This document shows positions 1 to 10,904 of a DNA stretch of 64,000 bases, piece by piece. How positions within the stretch are numbered: position 1 is the first letter of the stretch; every line of letters starts with the position of its first letter. The DNA comes from Megamerina dolium. Taxonomy: Eukaryota; Arthropoda; Insecta; Diptera; Megamerinidae. The notes beneath the pieces are model-generated. The model saw only the letters and a list, made by a program, of their open reading frames with translations. It was not told where the DNA came from and made no database searches. Position numbers and translations under genes: made by a program. The DNA lies in NCBI GenBank assembly GCA_963854835.1, contig OY978525.1:53117429-53181428 (forward strand), in the 5' to 3' direction.

Positions 1-389
1 AAAGTAATAAATAACTGCGATTTATGCACTGCCGATACTATCGAAATCTTATCCAACCCAAATTTAAGAATGTAGAAAAGCCTTCTGATACCAATGAAAT
101 TGTTCACATTGATACATATGTGAATTTTAAGCATTCGTTTATAAATTTCATTGATAAATTTTCCAAGCCCGTTGTGAGCTTCTATCTTGAAGATTTATAT
201 TTCAATACAAGGAAATACAACGAAAAATGAAAAAAATTATCTGCGACAACGTATTTAAGAGAATTAATATTTAGCAATTCTGTCAAGACAAAGGCATAGA
301 GATACATTTCGCTAAACCCAATAGCCATACTGGCAATTCTGACATAGAGAGGTTAAATAATACACCTACAGAGAAAATTCGTGTCTTAG
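1..389 (+). pseudogene. E1 integrase fragment, first part
   Basis: Encodes the end of the HHCC zinc finger (NC-x-LC) and part of a DDE integrase core. Visible are an aspartate in HIDTYV followed by FIDKFSK, a second aspartate in CDN near 241-250, and a glutamate-containing SDIERLNN near 340-357. An in-frame TAA interrupts it near 270-276. The reading resumes at 3827, after the LINE insertion. The integrase of E2 at 12900-13660 has the same motif order. Integration activity is lost. Confidence 0.7.
378..389. repeat. Target-site duplication of the LOA-like insertion, left copy
   Basis: TTCGTGTCTTAG at 378-389 is repeated exactly at 3815-3826. The two copies bracket the LINE and mark where it entered the E1 integrase. 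A 12-bp duplication is typical of target-primed reverse transcription. Confidence 0.85.
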
Positions 390-493
390 GTTAGGTTAGA
401 TTAGAGCGGCCGCCCTCTCTGATGAGAGAGAGCGCACATAGGCCAGAATTAGGACGGTTGTGATACCGTCGCACGGATTTTTCCTTCACCTAG

Positions 494-2434
494 CTACTCG
501 CTGAACCAACCGGAACGTTGAATGAATTTTAGGAGATTGAGAATATCAATCTGGGAAAGTTGGGCTAGGTCACTCAAATGGTAGTGTCCTAGTAATTTTT
601 TTCGATTTTTGCATAAAGCGGGGCAGGTACATAACAGATGTGAGATCGTCTCAAGTTCCTCCTTATCTCTGCAGCTTCTGCAGAAGTCATGAGTGAGGTT
701 GCCCAGACCTAATCTCACAGCGTGAGGACCTATGAGGCAGTGACCAGTGACTACTCCGACATAGGTCGAGATATCTACCCTATTAAGATCGGCAAGTTTA
801 CGTGAACGTTTCTTGCTGAGTAGGGGCCACAGCAATTTCGCCGTCCTACAGATGGGTGTATCCGTCCATCTTTTCTGGAAGACGTTAGTGGTGATATCCT
901 CCAATTTAAGCTTGCACGTGGCTATGGGGATCCCTAACCAAGAATTCTCCTGGGTTAGAGGCTCATTTGCACCCTGTCTTGCAAGCTCGTCGGCTATGCA
1001 GTTTCCTCGTATACCCCTGTGTCCAGGTACCCAGCACAGGAGAATATTGTGCTGCTCAGCCATCTCGTTAAGAGATTTGCGGCAGTCAAGAATGGTCTTA
1101 GATTTCACGAGAAATGAGTCCAGGACCTTAATTGCAGCTTGGCTATCGCTCAAGATGCAGATGTCTCTGCGGGAGACAAAGCTCTGTTTGATCCAAGTAA
1201 GTGCATTATGAATCGCTTTAACTTCTGCCTGAAACACACTACAGTGGTCCGGCAGGCGGAAAGAAATATTAAGGTTGAATGATTCGGAATACACACCTGC
1301 TCCCACCTTTCCATTAAGCTTAGAGCCATCAGTAAAGATGAGAGTATAATTTGACATGAACCCTTTCGCCTCCCAGGCGAACATATCAGGGAAGGAGGTT
1401 AGGAATTTCCGTTCAAAGGCATATGTCGGCTTGATATAATCAAGTGAAGTTTCAATATTAAAAGTTTCCAGTATGCTAGCATGTCCGAAGGACTTTGATG
1501 TCCATTGGTGCAGGCCAGTAAGGCGTAAAGCAGAATTGGACGCCAGCTGCTTACCAAGTAAGTCAAGCGGAGTAAGATGTAGAAGCACTTCTAGTGCTAA
1601 CGTTGGAGTTGTTCTCAGTGCTCCTGTTATTAAAATACAAGCTGCTCTTTGTATTTTTTCAAGGGGCCTGACATGGGACGACTTAGTAAGTGCAGTCCAC
1701 CAGGTCAGTACCCCATACAGGAGGACTGGCCTGATAACCGCCTTGTAAATCCAACAAACAATTTTCGGTTGCATACCCCACTTTTTCCCTACTGCTTTTT
1801 TACAGGCATAGAGTGCCAAGTTCCATAGAACAGGGGAGAGTACCCCACCTTGTGGGGTTCCTCTTCTTACAATTTTCGTGATGGTAGATCCACCCAGCTC
1901 GTATGTAATGAGTCTATCTTTCAATAGCCATTCTATCCATCTGCTAAGCGTTACCTCCACCCCGAGTCGTGCAAGAGCCTCCGTGATTGCTCTGGGCTGA
2001 ACATTGTTGAAGGCACATTCAATATCCGTGAAAGCCGTTAGTACAAATTCTTTATTATGAAGAGATTTCTCCACAATTGAAACTAACGCATGTAGCGCTG
2101 TTTCAACGGACTTTCCCTTTGTGTATGCATGTTGAGAAGGAGACAGCATGTCGCTGCTTATGGTGTATCTTAGATGGATGTCTAGTAATCTTTCCAGTGT
2201 TTTGAGTAAGAATGACGATAGACTAATTGGTCTAAAGTCCTTTGGACTTGTATGGGAGCTCTTTCCAGCCTTAGGTATGAAGACAACTTTGACTTGTCTC
2301 CAGAGTTTCGGAATATAGGCAATGAAAATCAGCTTTAGCCGTGGAAGAATGAGTTTGGCTACCTGTTGTAGCTGTGCTGGAATTATCCTGTCAGGTCCAG
2401 GGGATTTGTAAGGCTTGAACGTGATATCGCCCAA
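494..2434 (-). pseudogene. LOA-like ORF2: RT with palm deletion, plus RNase H
   Basis: A 646-codon open frame. The start has SPGPDRI and the RT fingers (FIPKAGK, DFRPISLSSF), then FTDIECAFNN and GTPQGGVLSPVLWNLAL. At that point it jumps to YACKKAVGKKWG, which normally lies well over 100 residues further on, so the YADD catalytic block is missing although the frame stays open. The RNase H is complete: aspartate in FTDGSKLNG, glutamate in FQAEVKAIH, aspartate in ILSDSQAA and aspartate in IADELAR, followed by a C-terminal Cys/His segment (CRSC...HLLCTC). Reverse transcription should be impossible; RNase H residues are intact. Confidence 0.85.
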
Positions 2435-2679
2435 GTAATCTTCTCCGATGCAACTATTGAATAGTCTAACGGTAATGACTTGTAATCAAGCGGGGTTTCA
2501 GTTTCAGACGGATCGTTTGGGAAATGTGCATTTACTAGCGTTTGCAGCGCTTCAGTAGAGGTTGTGGTCCACATTTCATCTGGTTTGACCAGAACACTTG
2601 GAGTATGGGGTGATTTAGAAAGGATTTTCCTAAGTCTAAATGTCTCAGAAGCGTCTTCTATATCACTGCAGAAGCTCTT

Positions 2680-3718
2680 TCAGACTTCCCTTCGGTATTT
2701 CCTGAGGTTGTATTTATAAGTTCTGAGGGCCGATTTATAACACGCCCAATCTGATTCTAGGTGAGAGCTTTTAGCACAATTGAAGAGCTTGCGACAGTCT
2801 TTTCTCAAACTGTCGAACTCCTGGTTCCACCATGGAGGTTTACCTTTCCTCCATTTCTTACGAATCGGACAGGACAACTTGAATGCCTTGTTGAGAGTTT
2901 TTGTGAGGCAGTAGACTGTGGCGTCTATCTGATTTATGTTAGTTATAGTCGAAGGAGCTACGGGTAGATTAGAACTAACTGACTCCCTGAAACGTGACCA
3001 GTTTGTCTTTTTTGGGTTTCTAAAGACCACTGGAGTAGGAGGTTTAAAATCTATGGCAAACCGTATGTATCTATGATCAGAGAAGGAGTGCTGATCCAAT
3101 ACTCTCCAGTTTCTTATATGGTCTACAATGCCTTCGGTGGCAAGAGTTAAGTCTAAAACCTCCTGTCTATTTTTTGTTATGAAGTTGGGGTCTCGCCCCT
3201 GTTACACATTAGAAGGTTTGTTGTAAGGATATAATTAAACAGTGACTCACCTCCGTCGTTAATATCCCTGCTACCCCAGATTGTATGGTGAGCGTTGGCG
3301 TCGCATCCTATTATGAGTCCAGCCCTGGACTTTTGGTCATCTTCTATTAGATGTTTGAGATTGCTTGGTGGTGGTGATTCCAGGTGGTCGTGCGCGAGGT
3401 AGCCTGATGCAAACCAGCAGAACGTACCTATATTCTCTGCGCATACCACCGTCGATCTAAATTGCTGTAATTACAGAGTGAAAGAAAGGTTATTGATTTT
3501 CTTAGGAGTATGCAGGCCCTAGGTCTACCTGTGTTACGCTTGTATATTAGGTTATATCCAGGTGTCCTTAGTCCACAAACACTGTTGCCAACTGTCCACG
3601 GTTCTTGGACCAGAACGATGTCTTCTCCGTCGGCTTCCAGACGAAGGATAAGAGCGGCTGAGGCCGCCTTAGGCTTGTGCAGGTTTATCTGTAGGCAATG
3701 AAGCATCCCCGCCACCAT
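2680..3718 (-). pseudogene. LOA-like endonuclease region, frameshifted
   Basis: Three overlapping minus-strand frames read as an apurinic-type endonuclease. 3428-3718 has LQINLHKPKAA and VLVQEPW, with the metal-binding glutamate. 3177-3449 has GCDANAHHTIWGS, the DxN catalytic pair. 2680-3099 has SDHRYI, the terminal SDH motif, and then the linker towards the RT. Frameshifts separate the pieces. Confidence 0.75.
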
Positions 3719-3814
3719 TGGTCACTTTTGCTTCCACAATAGTGACGTTGACCTCATCGTCTCCAGAGTCCAGCAACTCATCCTCCAGTAAAATCCGATC
3801 CACATACCCTGCAG

Positions 3815-3826
3815 TTCGTGTCTTAG
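3815..3826. repeat. Target-site duplication of the LOA-like insertion, right copy
   Basis: Exact second copy of the 12-bp duplication at 378-389. E1 integrase reading continues directly from here. Confidence 0.85.
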
Positions 3827-3993
3827 ATTTGGAGAATAAAATTCCGATAAAACAGCAAGTAATCAAAGCAATAGAATCATATAACAATACCTTTCAATTA
3901 ACTATAAAAGCAACACCGTTATATATTGTACACAATAAAATTAATAACGAAATTATAAGAAACAGAATTGAGAACAAAATTGAACAAAAATAG
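3827..3993 (+). pseudogene. E1 integrase fragment, C-terminal continuation
   Basis: Continuation of the interrupted integrase: an A-rich segment beginning LENKIPIKQQV, followed by a threonine/asparagine-rich stretch corresponding to the region after the catalytic glutamate. It ends at a TAG near 3991. It is recognised mainly by position and by the flanking target-site duplication. Confidence 0.55.
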
Positions 3994-4089
3994 AGAAAGT
4001 TAAGAGACGGATTTATTAAAACTACATTAACGTGAGGCATAAAGAAAAGCCTACATTTAGAAAATATCTATTAAAGAATGTTCATCCAA

Positions 4090-5255
4090 TAAATATAAAG
4101 AGACTTCTGAAATTTTCAGGTGATCAGCTTGCTGATGTTGCTTCTAGGAATATCGCTTCCAACTGAAGGAGCATTACAAACTACTCCAATAAGCGAAGAG
4201 TTGGGATATGTACAAATTAAATTACGAGGAGTAGAATTGGTAAATCAAACATTCACAATTCTTCATGTAATTGATGCAAATGAAGTAAGACATATTTTAA
4301 ACCAAATTGAAAACAATGTAATATCTCTCGATTTTCATAATAAAGAAATAATAGCAAGGGAAATTAAAATAGTTAAATCTAAATAAAATCTATTATACCA
4401 ATCAAACCTAGAAAAAAAAGGGGACTGATGAACTTTGTAGGAAATGGTTATAAATGGCTATTTGGAGTAATGGACGATGACGACCGCCAAGAAATTCTCG
4501 GATGTGATTGATAAAAATAATCACATCATAGACACTGTTAACAAACAAATTTTTATCAATACGCATTTCAACCAGACAATCAATATTTTAAAATCAGCAA
4601 TAGAAGAAGACAGGGAAATTATGAAAGATTCTTTAAAGGAAATAAAAAACAGACACAACGAAATTATCCAACGCCTTTTATATACCGACCAGATGTTTAA
4701 ATTGAACTATTTCAAGCACAAAATTAATCATATACAAGAAAGCATAGCATCAGCTAAACACCACCTTGTAAACCCAAATATACCTTGTATACCCAAATTA
4801 CATCCGAGGAAATTGATCATTTTGAGGTTGACTTTTTCAAATTAAAATAAATGAAAGTTGATGTACTTAATTGCACGGTTCTAAACAATTGTAATTATAA
4901 ATATAACAAATGTCATATTGAAGAACTCGAAGATTATATGATTTTGATTAAAAACGCTGTTCATCTGCAGATAATGCAAAATTTCGACAACCGTAATATA
5001 ACTGTTAACAAAAACTATCTTTTTATCTTTTATAACTGTAAGATAAAAATTGAAAACGAAATCTATCAAAACCGTCTGAAACAAATATTTCTATCCAAAT
5101 AGCAACCCTTTGCTAAATGATATAAAATTAGAAAACTTCGGAAAAATTGAAATACAAGTTTTTTCTAACATTAAGGAAATTAAAGAACTAAAGTTCCATA
5201 GGAATGTATATTACGGAATAAGTATTACATCGTGATTGCTATAATTTTATTCGGT
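4090..5255 (+). pseudogene. E1 envelope-like gene remnant
   Basis: Four open pieces in changing frames (4120-4386, 4477-4845, 4851-5102, and a last piece near 5220-5255). The conserved env block reading GNGYKWLFG and then DDDRQ lies near 4440-4490, and a hydrophobic membrane-anchor-like stretch (IVIAIILFGVFGA) near 5232-5262. A helical, Asn/Gln/Ile-rich middle resembles errantivirus F-type envelope stalks. In the family this protein mediates membrane fusion; here it is disrupted by several stops and frameshifts. Confidence 0.6.
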
Positions 5256-5261
5256 GTATTC

Positions 5262-5420
5262 GGAGCCGTAGCTCAGTGGTTAGTGTGTTCGCCTTCTGAT
5301 CTGTAGGTCGTGGTTCAATCCCCGGCTGATGCATAACAAATTTAATATCGATAAGATTTTTCTTTCGAATGGTACCCACCTGTCGGCAAGCAATTGGCAA
5401 TTCTTCCGTAAGTAACAACT
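5262..5420 (+). mobile_element. tRNA-derived SINE, copy 1 (3' truncated)
   Basis: The head is tRNA-like. An A box TAGCTCAGTGGT at 5269-5280 and a B box GGTTCAATCCC at 5312-5322 form an internal RNA polymerase III promoter. The body continues to 5420 and is near-identical to copy 2 at 27654. It stops abruptly where RTE sequence in the opposite orientation begins. Confidence 0.8.
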
Positions 5421-6627
5421 TATCGGGCAATCTCCTCCACTGGCGGAATTGTTCGTAGCATCGCCATTCAGTAACATGGAGAAGTGTTCCCTCCATAGGC
5501 TCAGTACACTCTGGACATCTGTAACCAGATTCCCATTTCCATCACGACAAGAAGAGGCTCCGGGATTTAAACCTCAGGCGCTTGATCTTTTCGAAGAATT
5601 TTCGATTCTCATTCTTGTCGGTACACATCTCTATCTCCTCACACTCGCGTCTTTCCAACTCCTCTTCTTGCGCCTGCAAAGACGTCTCTCTGCACTCCTT
5701 TTCTCTCTGTACCGCTCCTTAACAGCTCGCGTTGCGCCTGCACGCAGGGTTTTTCTGTAGGCGGCGTCTTTCTCTGCGGTAGCGTCGCGACTCTCCTGAT
5801 CATACCACTCATTCCTCAGAGGCCGGTAGCAACCGATTACCTCTTCGGCAGCAGTAGTCAAGGAGTGGGATATATGTGTCCACCGTGCGCATGTATCATC
5901 AAGTGTGGGAGTGTTCTGCTGTCTCTGGTGATCGCAGCTTACTGACGTCGAGCTTTCTCTGTGTGGGACTTCTCTTGTTATTTGCGACACATAAGCGTGT
6001 GCGCACCTTAGCTGCAACAAGGTAGTGATCCGAGTCGATGTTGGCACCACGGATCGATTTCACGTCCATCACACTGGAAGCATGTTTCGTGCTGTGGCGA
6101 AGTCGATCAGCCTCATTCCGTTATCGGAGGTGTTCTAATGGAGGCTGAATTTTCCGACAGTTGGACCAAAGGTACCTTCCTTGCCCACCCTGGCATTAAA
6201 GTCGCCAAGCAGGATTTTGATATCGTGGCGGGGGCAGCGGTCATAAGCTTCTTCGAGGCGCTGAAAGAAGCTCTCCTTGGTCACATTGTCCTTCTCATCC
6301 GTCGGAGCGTGGGCACATATAAGGCTGATGTTGAAAAATTTTGCCTTGATGCGGATTGTGGCCAGCCGTTCGTTCACAGGCGTGAACTGTGAGACAAGAT
6401 GTCGTAGTCTCTTGCTGACCAAAAATCCACATCCTAATTCGTGCCTTTCAGCATGGCAACTGTAGTAGATGTCACAGGACGCTCTTTTGGAGCAGCCCTG
6501 TCCTGTCCATCGCATTTCCTGGAGAGCGGTGATGTCAGCTCTGTATTTTTCGAGGACATCAACCAGCTGGATAGAGGCATCCTCCCTATAAAGGGACCGG
6601 ACATTCCAGGTGTATATCCGTAAATCA
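5421..6627 (-). mobile_element. RTE-like LINE, copy A, 3' and internally deleted
   Basis: A minus-strand fragment covering the endonuclease and the linker to the RT, closely matching copies at 28050, 48773 and 51682. The RT proper is missing because the SINE junction at 5420/5421 cuts it off. A deletion of roughly 110 bp near 6081 joins two CATG-containing sites. The 5' end is replaced at about 6628 by a mariner terminus. Confidence 0.8.
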
Positions 6628-6630
6628 TCA
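6135..6630 (-). pseudogene. RTE endonuclease domain (copy A)
   Basis: Encodes [25 protein letters not shown], the variable loop, ICAHAPT and [13 protein letters not shown]. These are the N, E, and D-x-N residues of an AP-type endonuclease of the group often annotated as craniofacial-development-protein-2-like. This is the only copy here that keeps the complete block between the ICAHAPT segment and [11 protein letters not shown]. The C-terminal part of the domain is lost to the deletion near 6081. Confidence 0.75.
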
Positions 6631-6701
6631 TATTTCCGTGTTTTATTAATAGATAAAATAGATATTAATAGATAACATATGTCCCTAATGGAAAACCCTT
6701 T
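6628..6701 (-). mobile_element. Terminal fragment of mariner-like family ML1
   Basis: The last ~74 bp match, in inverse orientation and with few differences, the end of the mariner-like element at 15807-15880. They end in GGAAAACCCTTTA next to a (TA)n tract. The element interior would lie to the left, where RTE copy A now sits. Confidence 0.7.
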
Positions 6702-7395
<694 letters not shown>

Positions 7396-7413
7396 TGGTG
7401 CCCAACGTGGGGC
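7396..7413 (+). other. E2 primer-binding site, tRNA-Lys type
   Basis: TGGTGCCCAACGTGGGGC directly follows the LTR. It complements the 3' end of fly tRNA-Lys(CUU) at 17 of 18 positions, the exception being a T that can wobble-pair. This would prime minus-strand DNA synthesis. Confidence 0.75.
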
Positions 7414-7495
7414 ACGCCGAAAATTGAAAAATAAAAAATTTCTAAATCATCAAAAACTACACTCCTGTGAAGAATAAATCATCAAAAACTATACT

Positions 7496-8912
7496 TAAAA
7501 AGGACATATTCAAAGCAATTTATAAAGATTTCAACCCAAAAAATCACCTGGTCCAGATAAAATTACCGGTAAAATGATAAAAGAGCTACCTCCGGCTTCA
7601 GTAATTCATCTGATGCACATTTTCAATGCTATCGTTCGTATTAAACACTATCCCAAATGCTGGAAAACTTCAAAAATTATTATGATAGCAAAACCAGGAA
7701 AAGACCCTACAAAAGTTGCATCGTACAGACCTATCAGCCTCCTGCCTCTACTTTCTAAAGTATTCGAAAAGCTACTTGTCATGAATATAACTCCATTTAT
7801 TAATCTCAACCAACTGATTCCTCAACATCAGTTTGGATTTAGAAAACAGCACGGCACAATAGAACAAGTCCACCGCATTGTAACTCTGATAAGGAACACT
7901 TTTGAAGAAAAAAAGTATTGCTCAGCTGTCTTTCTTGATATCACTCAAGCTTTCGATAAAGTATGGCACGATGGCCTTATTTACAAACTCAAACTATTAC
8001 TGCCTGCAAATGTCTCCTCATTGCTTAGTAGCTACCTCACGAAAAGACAATTTCTCGTACATCACAAGGATTACACAACAAATCCATTGGATGTTCACGC
8101 TGGCGTTCCTCAAGGAAGCGTTTTGGGCCCCTTACTGTATCTCTTATACACTACAGATATGCTCAGCAATACCTATACATTTATATCGACCTTTGCAGAT
8201 GATACGGCAATATTGTGCTCTCGCTCTAACCACATAGAAGCTACTAAACTCCTGCAGACTCATGTCGATTCTCTCGAAATCTGGCTAGCAAAATGGCGTA
8301 TAAAAGTCAATGAATCAAAGAGCGTACATGTAACCTTCACGCTAAGGCCAGATACATGTCCCCCACTTAAAATTAATGGCCAATCAGTTCCACAATGTTC
8401 CTCAACAAAGTACTTGGGTATTCACCTCGACAGAAGGCTGACATGGAAAAATCACATAGAGGCAAAGAAAACTCAGATCAAGCTTAAAATTAATCAGTTA
8501 TGGTGGCTGATACACAAAAGATCAAAGTTGAATCTCGAATACAAAGTGCTATTATATAAAGCAATCCTGAAACCAATCTGGACTTATGGTATTCAGTTTT
8601 GGGGCACCGCATCTCCCTCAAATATCGAAAAATTGCAGCGAATACAATCCAAGTATCTGCGAATTATTGTAAACGCGGCTTGGTATATGAGGAACGTTAA
8701 CATCCATCGAGATTTAAATGTACCCACAATTTCTGAGGAAGTTGCAATGTCTTGCAGAAGCTACATTCAAAAATTACACAGTCATCCGAATCCCCTTGCT
8801 AGGCAATTGTTGCTGAGCACGGGGCATTGTAAGATTTGATTACTTATTGTTAGTTTCTAAGTAATTTTAGAAAAATCCAATAAAAAGGCTTGTAAAAAAA
8901 AAAAAAAAAAAA
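7496..8912 (+). mobile_element. Jockey-group LINE, 5' truncated, with poly(A)
   Basis: A 5'-truncated LINE inserted into a leader repeat. It ends in AATAAAAAGG and a poly(A) run at about 8894-8917. AAAAACTATACT occurs just before (7484-7495) and just after (ending 8924), giving a target-site duplication of about 12 bp. The copy at 22657-23590 is the same family. Confidence 0.9.
7574..8839 (+). pseudogene. Jockey-like reverse transcriptase, N-terminally truncated
   Basis: 421 codons of uninterrupted RT. In order: SPGPDKI just upstream in frame, ASYRPISLLPLLSKVFEKL, FGFRKQHGT, AVFLDITQAFDKVWHDGL, GVPQGSVLGPLLYLLYT, then catalytic FADD (TFADDTAIL) near 8190, followed by LGIHLDRRLTWKNHI and the thumb. 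All catalytic residues are present, but the endonuclease and ORF1 are absent because of 5' truncation, so it cannot retrotranspose on its own. Confidence 0.85.
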
Positions 8913-9181
8913 AAAAACTATACTCCTGTGAAGAATAAAGTTCAATCATCAAAAACTACACTTCTGTGAAGAATAAATCATCAAAAACTATACTCCTGTG
9001 AAGAATAAAGTTCAATCATCAAAAACTACACTCCTGTGAAGAATAAATCATCAAAAACTATACTCCTGTGAAGAATAAAGTTCAATAATCAAAAACTATA
9101 CTCCTGCGAAGAATAAAGTTCAATCATCAAAAATTATACTCCTGTACGAAATCTTTTAAATCAGCAATCAACAAATCGCTC

Positions 9182-10904
9182 ATGCTTGACGACTTAGAAC
9201 TGGAATTAGCAAGGATAGTTGAACCAAACAGCGTGTCTCCAGAAACCAAACATCATAAGAATTCAACCTACACTGTGGAGGAACTTGAGCAGATACTCGG
9301 AGAACCCAAATTCGAATTTGTATCTAAAGGAACCAACACTACAAGCGAGGATGAGGTTAAATACTACAACATTGTAAGTCGAATTTTAAGAAAAAGAGTA
9401 ATTATAACTTATGAAATTAAGGAAAAGTAAAAATAATAACAATATTTAAAAATTAAATTGTTGAGATTCTATGAGTATTGAGGAGCTGACCACAGATCAG
9501 CTAACCGAAGAACTAAGCAGCTGGCAATTAATATTAGGCGACAACGAACAGGACGAAACTAAACAAAACATAATGGACGCTGGCGGAGTACGAGCGCTCT
9601 AGAAGTAGCTACAGAACAAACAAGAAAGGACTTTCAAGTTACTGTTGATGACTTAACTAACAGACTGAGACTTTTAGAAACACCCACTCGGGTCGAACCT
9701 TATAAACCAATCACGATAATTCCCAATGTGGACTGTAGTGAGTCCCTTGACATTGTTAAATCCATTCCAGAGTTTAACGGTGATCCCTCAAGATACGTTT
9801 CGTGGCGCCAAGCCGCGACAACTGCTCACAAACTTTTCGAAAAATATGAAGGCAGCTCACGTTATTATCAAGCAGTTGCTATCATGCGAAATAGAATTGT
9901 AGGTGCAGCTGACACCTTCTTGAGCTCATATAATACAGTCCTTAATTTTAAAGCGATTATCGCTCGGCTAGATTTCTCTTATGGAGATAAACGCTGAATT
10001 TTCACACTGGAGCAGGAGTTTTCTACTCTCAAGCAGAGAACAAGATCAATCGTGAGTTTCTATGATGAAGTAGAACAAAATCACATTGATAGTCAATAAG
10101 GTAATTATGACAAACAAAGGCAACCAGATGTTGATAGAATCTCTGAACCAAAAAAACAGACAAGATGCCCTTCGGGTATTCATATCTGGGCTCAGACGAC
10201 CCCATTGTGACATTCTGCTCTCATGCAGGCCTTCATATATGCCTTCTGCCCTTGCGCTAGCTCAAGAATTGGAATCGAACCAAATAAGGTATAATTTCGC
10301 AACTACCTATTGGAATCAGTCGCCAAGGCAAAACCCCGTATTAAATTCTCCACACTATAATCATCAATCTAATGTTTCCCCACAACGTGCATTTGGCCAA
10401 AACGGCCCGCGTCCAGCAAATAATTTCGGACAACACCAAAGGTCATTGAATAGGCTCGGTCAGCCCCAAGGACCAGCAAATAGTTTTGGTCAACACCTAA
10501 GACCAGTAAACAACTTTGGTCAAACCCAAAGGTCAATCAACAATTTTAGTCAATTCCAAGGACCAACAAATAATTTTGGACAACCTCAAAAAAAACATTA
10601 TCAGGCCAGACCTGAACCAATGGACATTGATCGCAGCCTAAGAATCATGCAGCAAGAATTATTTAGGCAACAGGCTCAGGGTACTAAGAGACCTTTAGAA
10701 TCATTGAGGCAGAATCCACCTAAATTCCAAAGATTGTATCACCTAAATCAAGAAGAGCAGTACTCCCAAGAAGAACAGAATTCAGGATCATATGATGAGA
10801 TCACAACTGATGAAACTGGTGAAACAGTTGGACAAGACGAGATAAATTTTTTAGAGGAACATCCCTCCTCTCATACGTCGAGAGATATATTGGGGGAAAA
10901 TTAA
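9182..10904 (+). pseudogene. E2 gag, broken
   Basis: Pieces in changing frames. 9182-9430 is a possible leader ORF. 9471-9602 starts MSIEELTTDQ and hits TAG. 9605-9997 is the conserved capsid-like part (IPEFNGDPSRYVSWRQAA), ended by a TGA after GDKR. 10086-10904 is the C-terminal half. The last part has an Asn/Gln-rich repeat, roughly NNFGQxQRSxNxFGQxQGP four to five times near 10420-10590, and no CCHC zinc knuckle. At least two frameshifts and one nonsense codon are present. Confidence 0.75.
10847..10853 (+). promoter_or_regulatory. E2 gag-pol -1 frameshift heptamer TTTTTTA
   Basis: T TTT TTA in the gag frame. Slippage by -1 enters the protease frame with no stop before LLIDTGA at about 10910. 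The gag stop follows at 10902-10904. AGAGGA (10853-10858) can pair with TCCTCT (10866-10871), a weak 6-bp stem immediately downstream. Confidence 0.65.

Larger units (their letters stand above)
390..3814 (-). mobile_element. LOA/I-group non-LTR retrotransposon, defective
   Basis: A LINE on the minus strand (5' end at 3814, 3' end at 390) encoding an AP-type endonuclease, a reverse transcriptase and a C-terminal RNase H. This architecture is known from the LOA and I groups. Exact 12-bp duplications flank it. The 3' end reads as degenerate (TAACC)-like repeats after a small hairpin (CTCTCTGATGAGAGAG at 417-432). The copy is dead: the endonuclease frame is broken several times and the RT has lost its catalytic palm. 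The 5' end looks truncated within or just before the endonuclease ORF. Confidence 0.85.
1..5261 (+). mobile_element. E1: truncated errantivirus (Gypsy) remnant, integrase to env
   Basis: The 3' half of an insect endogenous retrovirus runs from the integrase zinc finger (a C-x2-C at the very start) through the integrase core to an env-like region. It is split by a LOA-like LINE at 390-3814. The left end lies outside the window, no LTR is visible, and the right end abuts a SINE at 5262. Stops and frameshifts make it non-functional. Errantivirus identity rests on integrase motifs shared with E2 and X in this window and on the env-like segment downstream. Confidence 0.75.
7445..9150 (+). repeat. 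E2 leader minisatellite (32/38-bp units)
   Basis: Tandem units of the type AATCATCAAAAACTATACTC then CTGTGAAGAATA, either ending there (about 32 bp) or extended by AAGTTC (about 38 bp). About seven units are visible at 8914-9150 and two more at 7447-7495. A Jockey-like LINE (7496-8912) splits the array. Confidence 0.85.

Noticed and set aside
813..1748. Plus-strand frames inside the LOA-like element as host genes
   Set aside because: They are antisense shadows of the RT and RNase H coding region, without motifs of their own.
5262..5335. A functional tRNA gene at each A/B-box sequence
   Set aside because: Anticodon and D stems do not pair well and the same extended body follows in other copies, so these are SINE heads.
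7445..9150. The leader repeats as a CRISPR array
   Set aside because: Units are contiguous without unique spacers, and the setting is a eukaryotic retroelement.
9182..9430. 82-codon frame as an independent host gene
   Set aside because: It lies between the E2 leader repeats and gag; it is more likely part of the retroviral leader, though its function is unknown.
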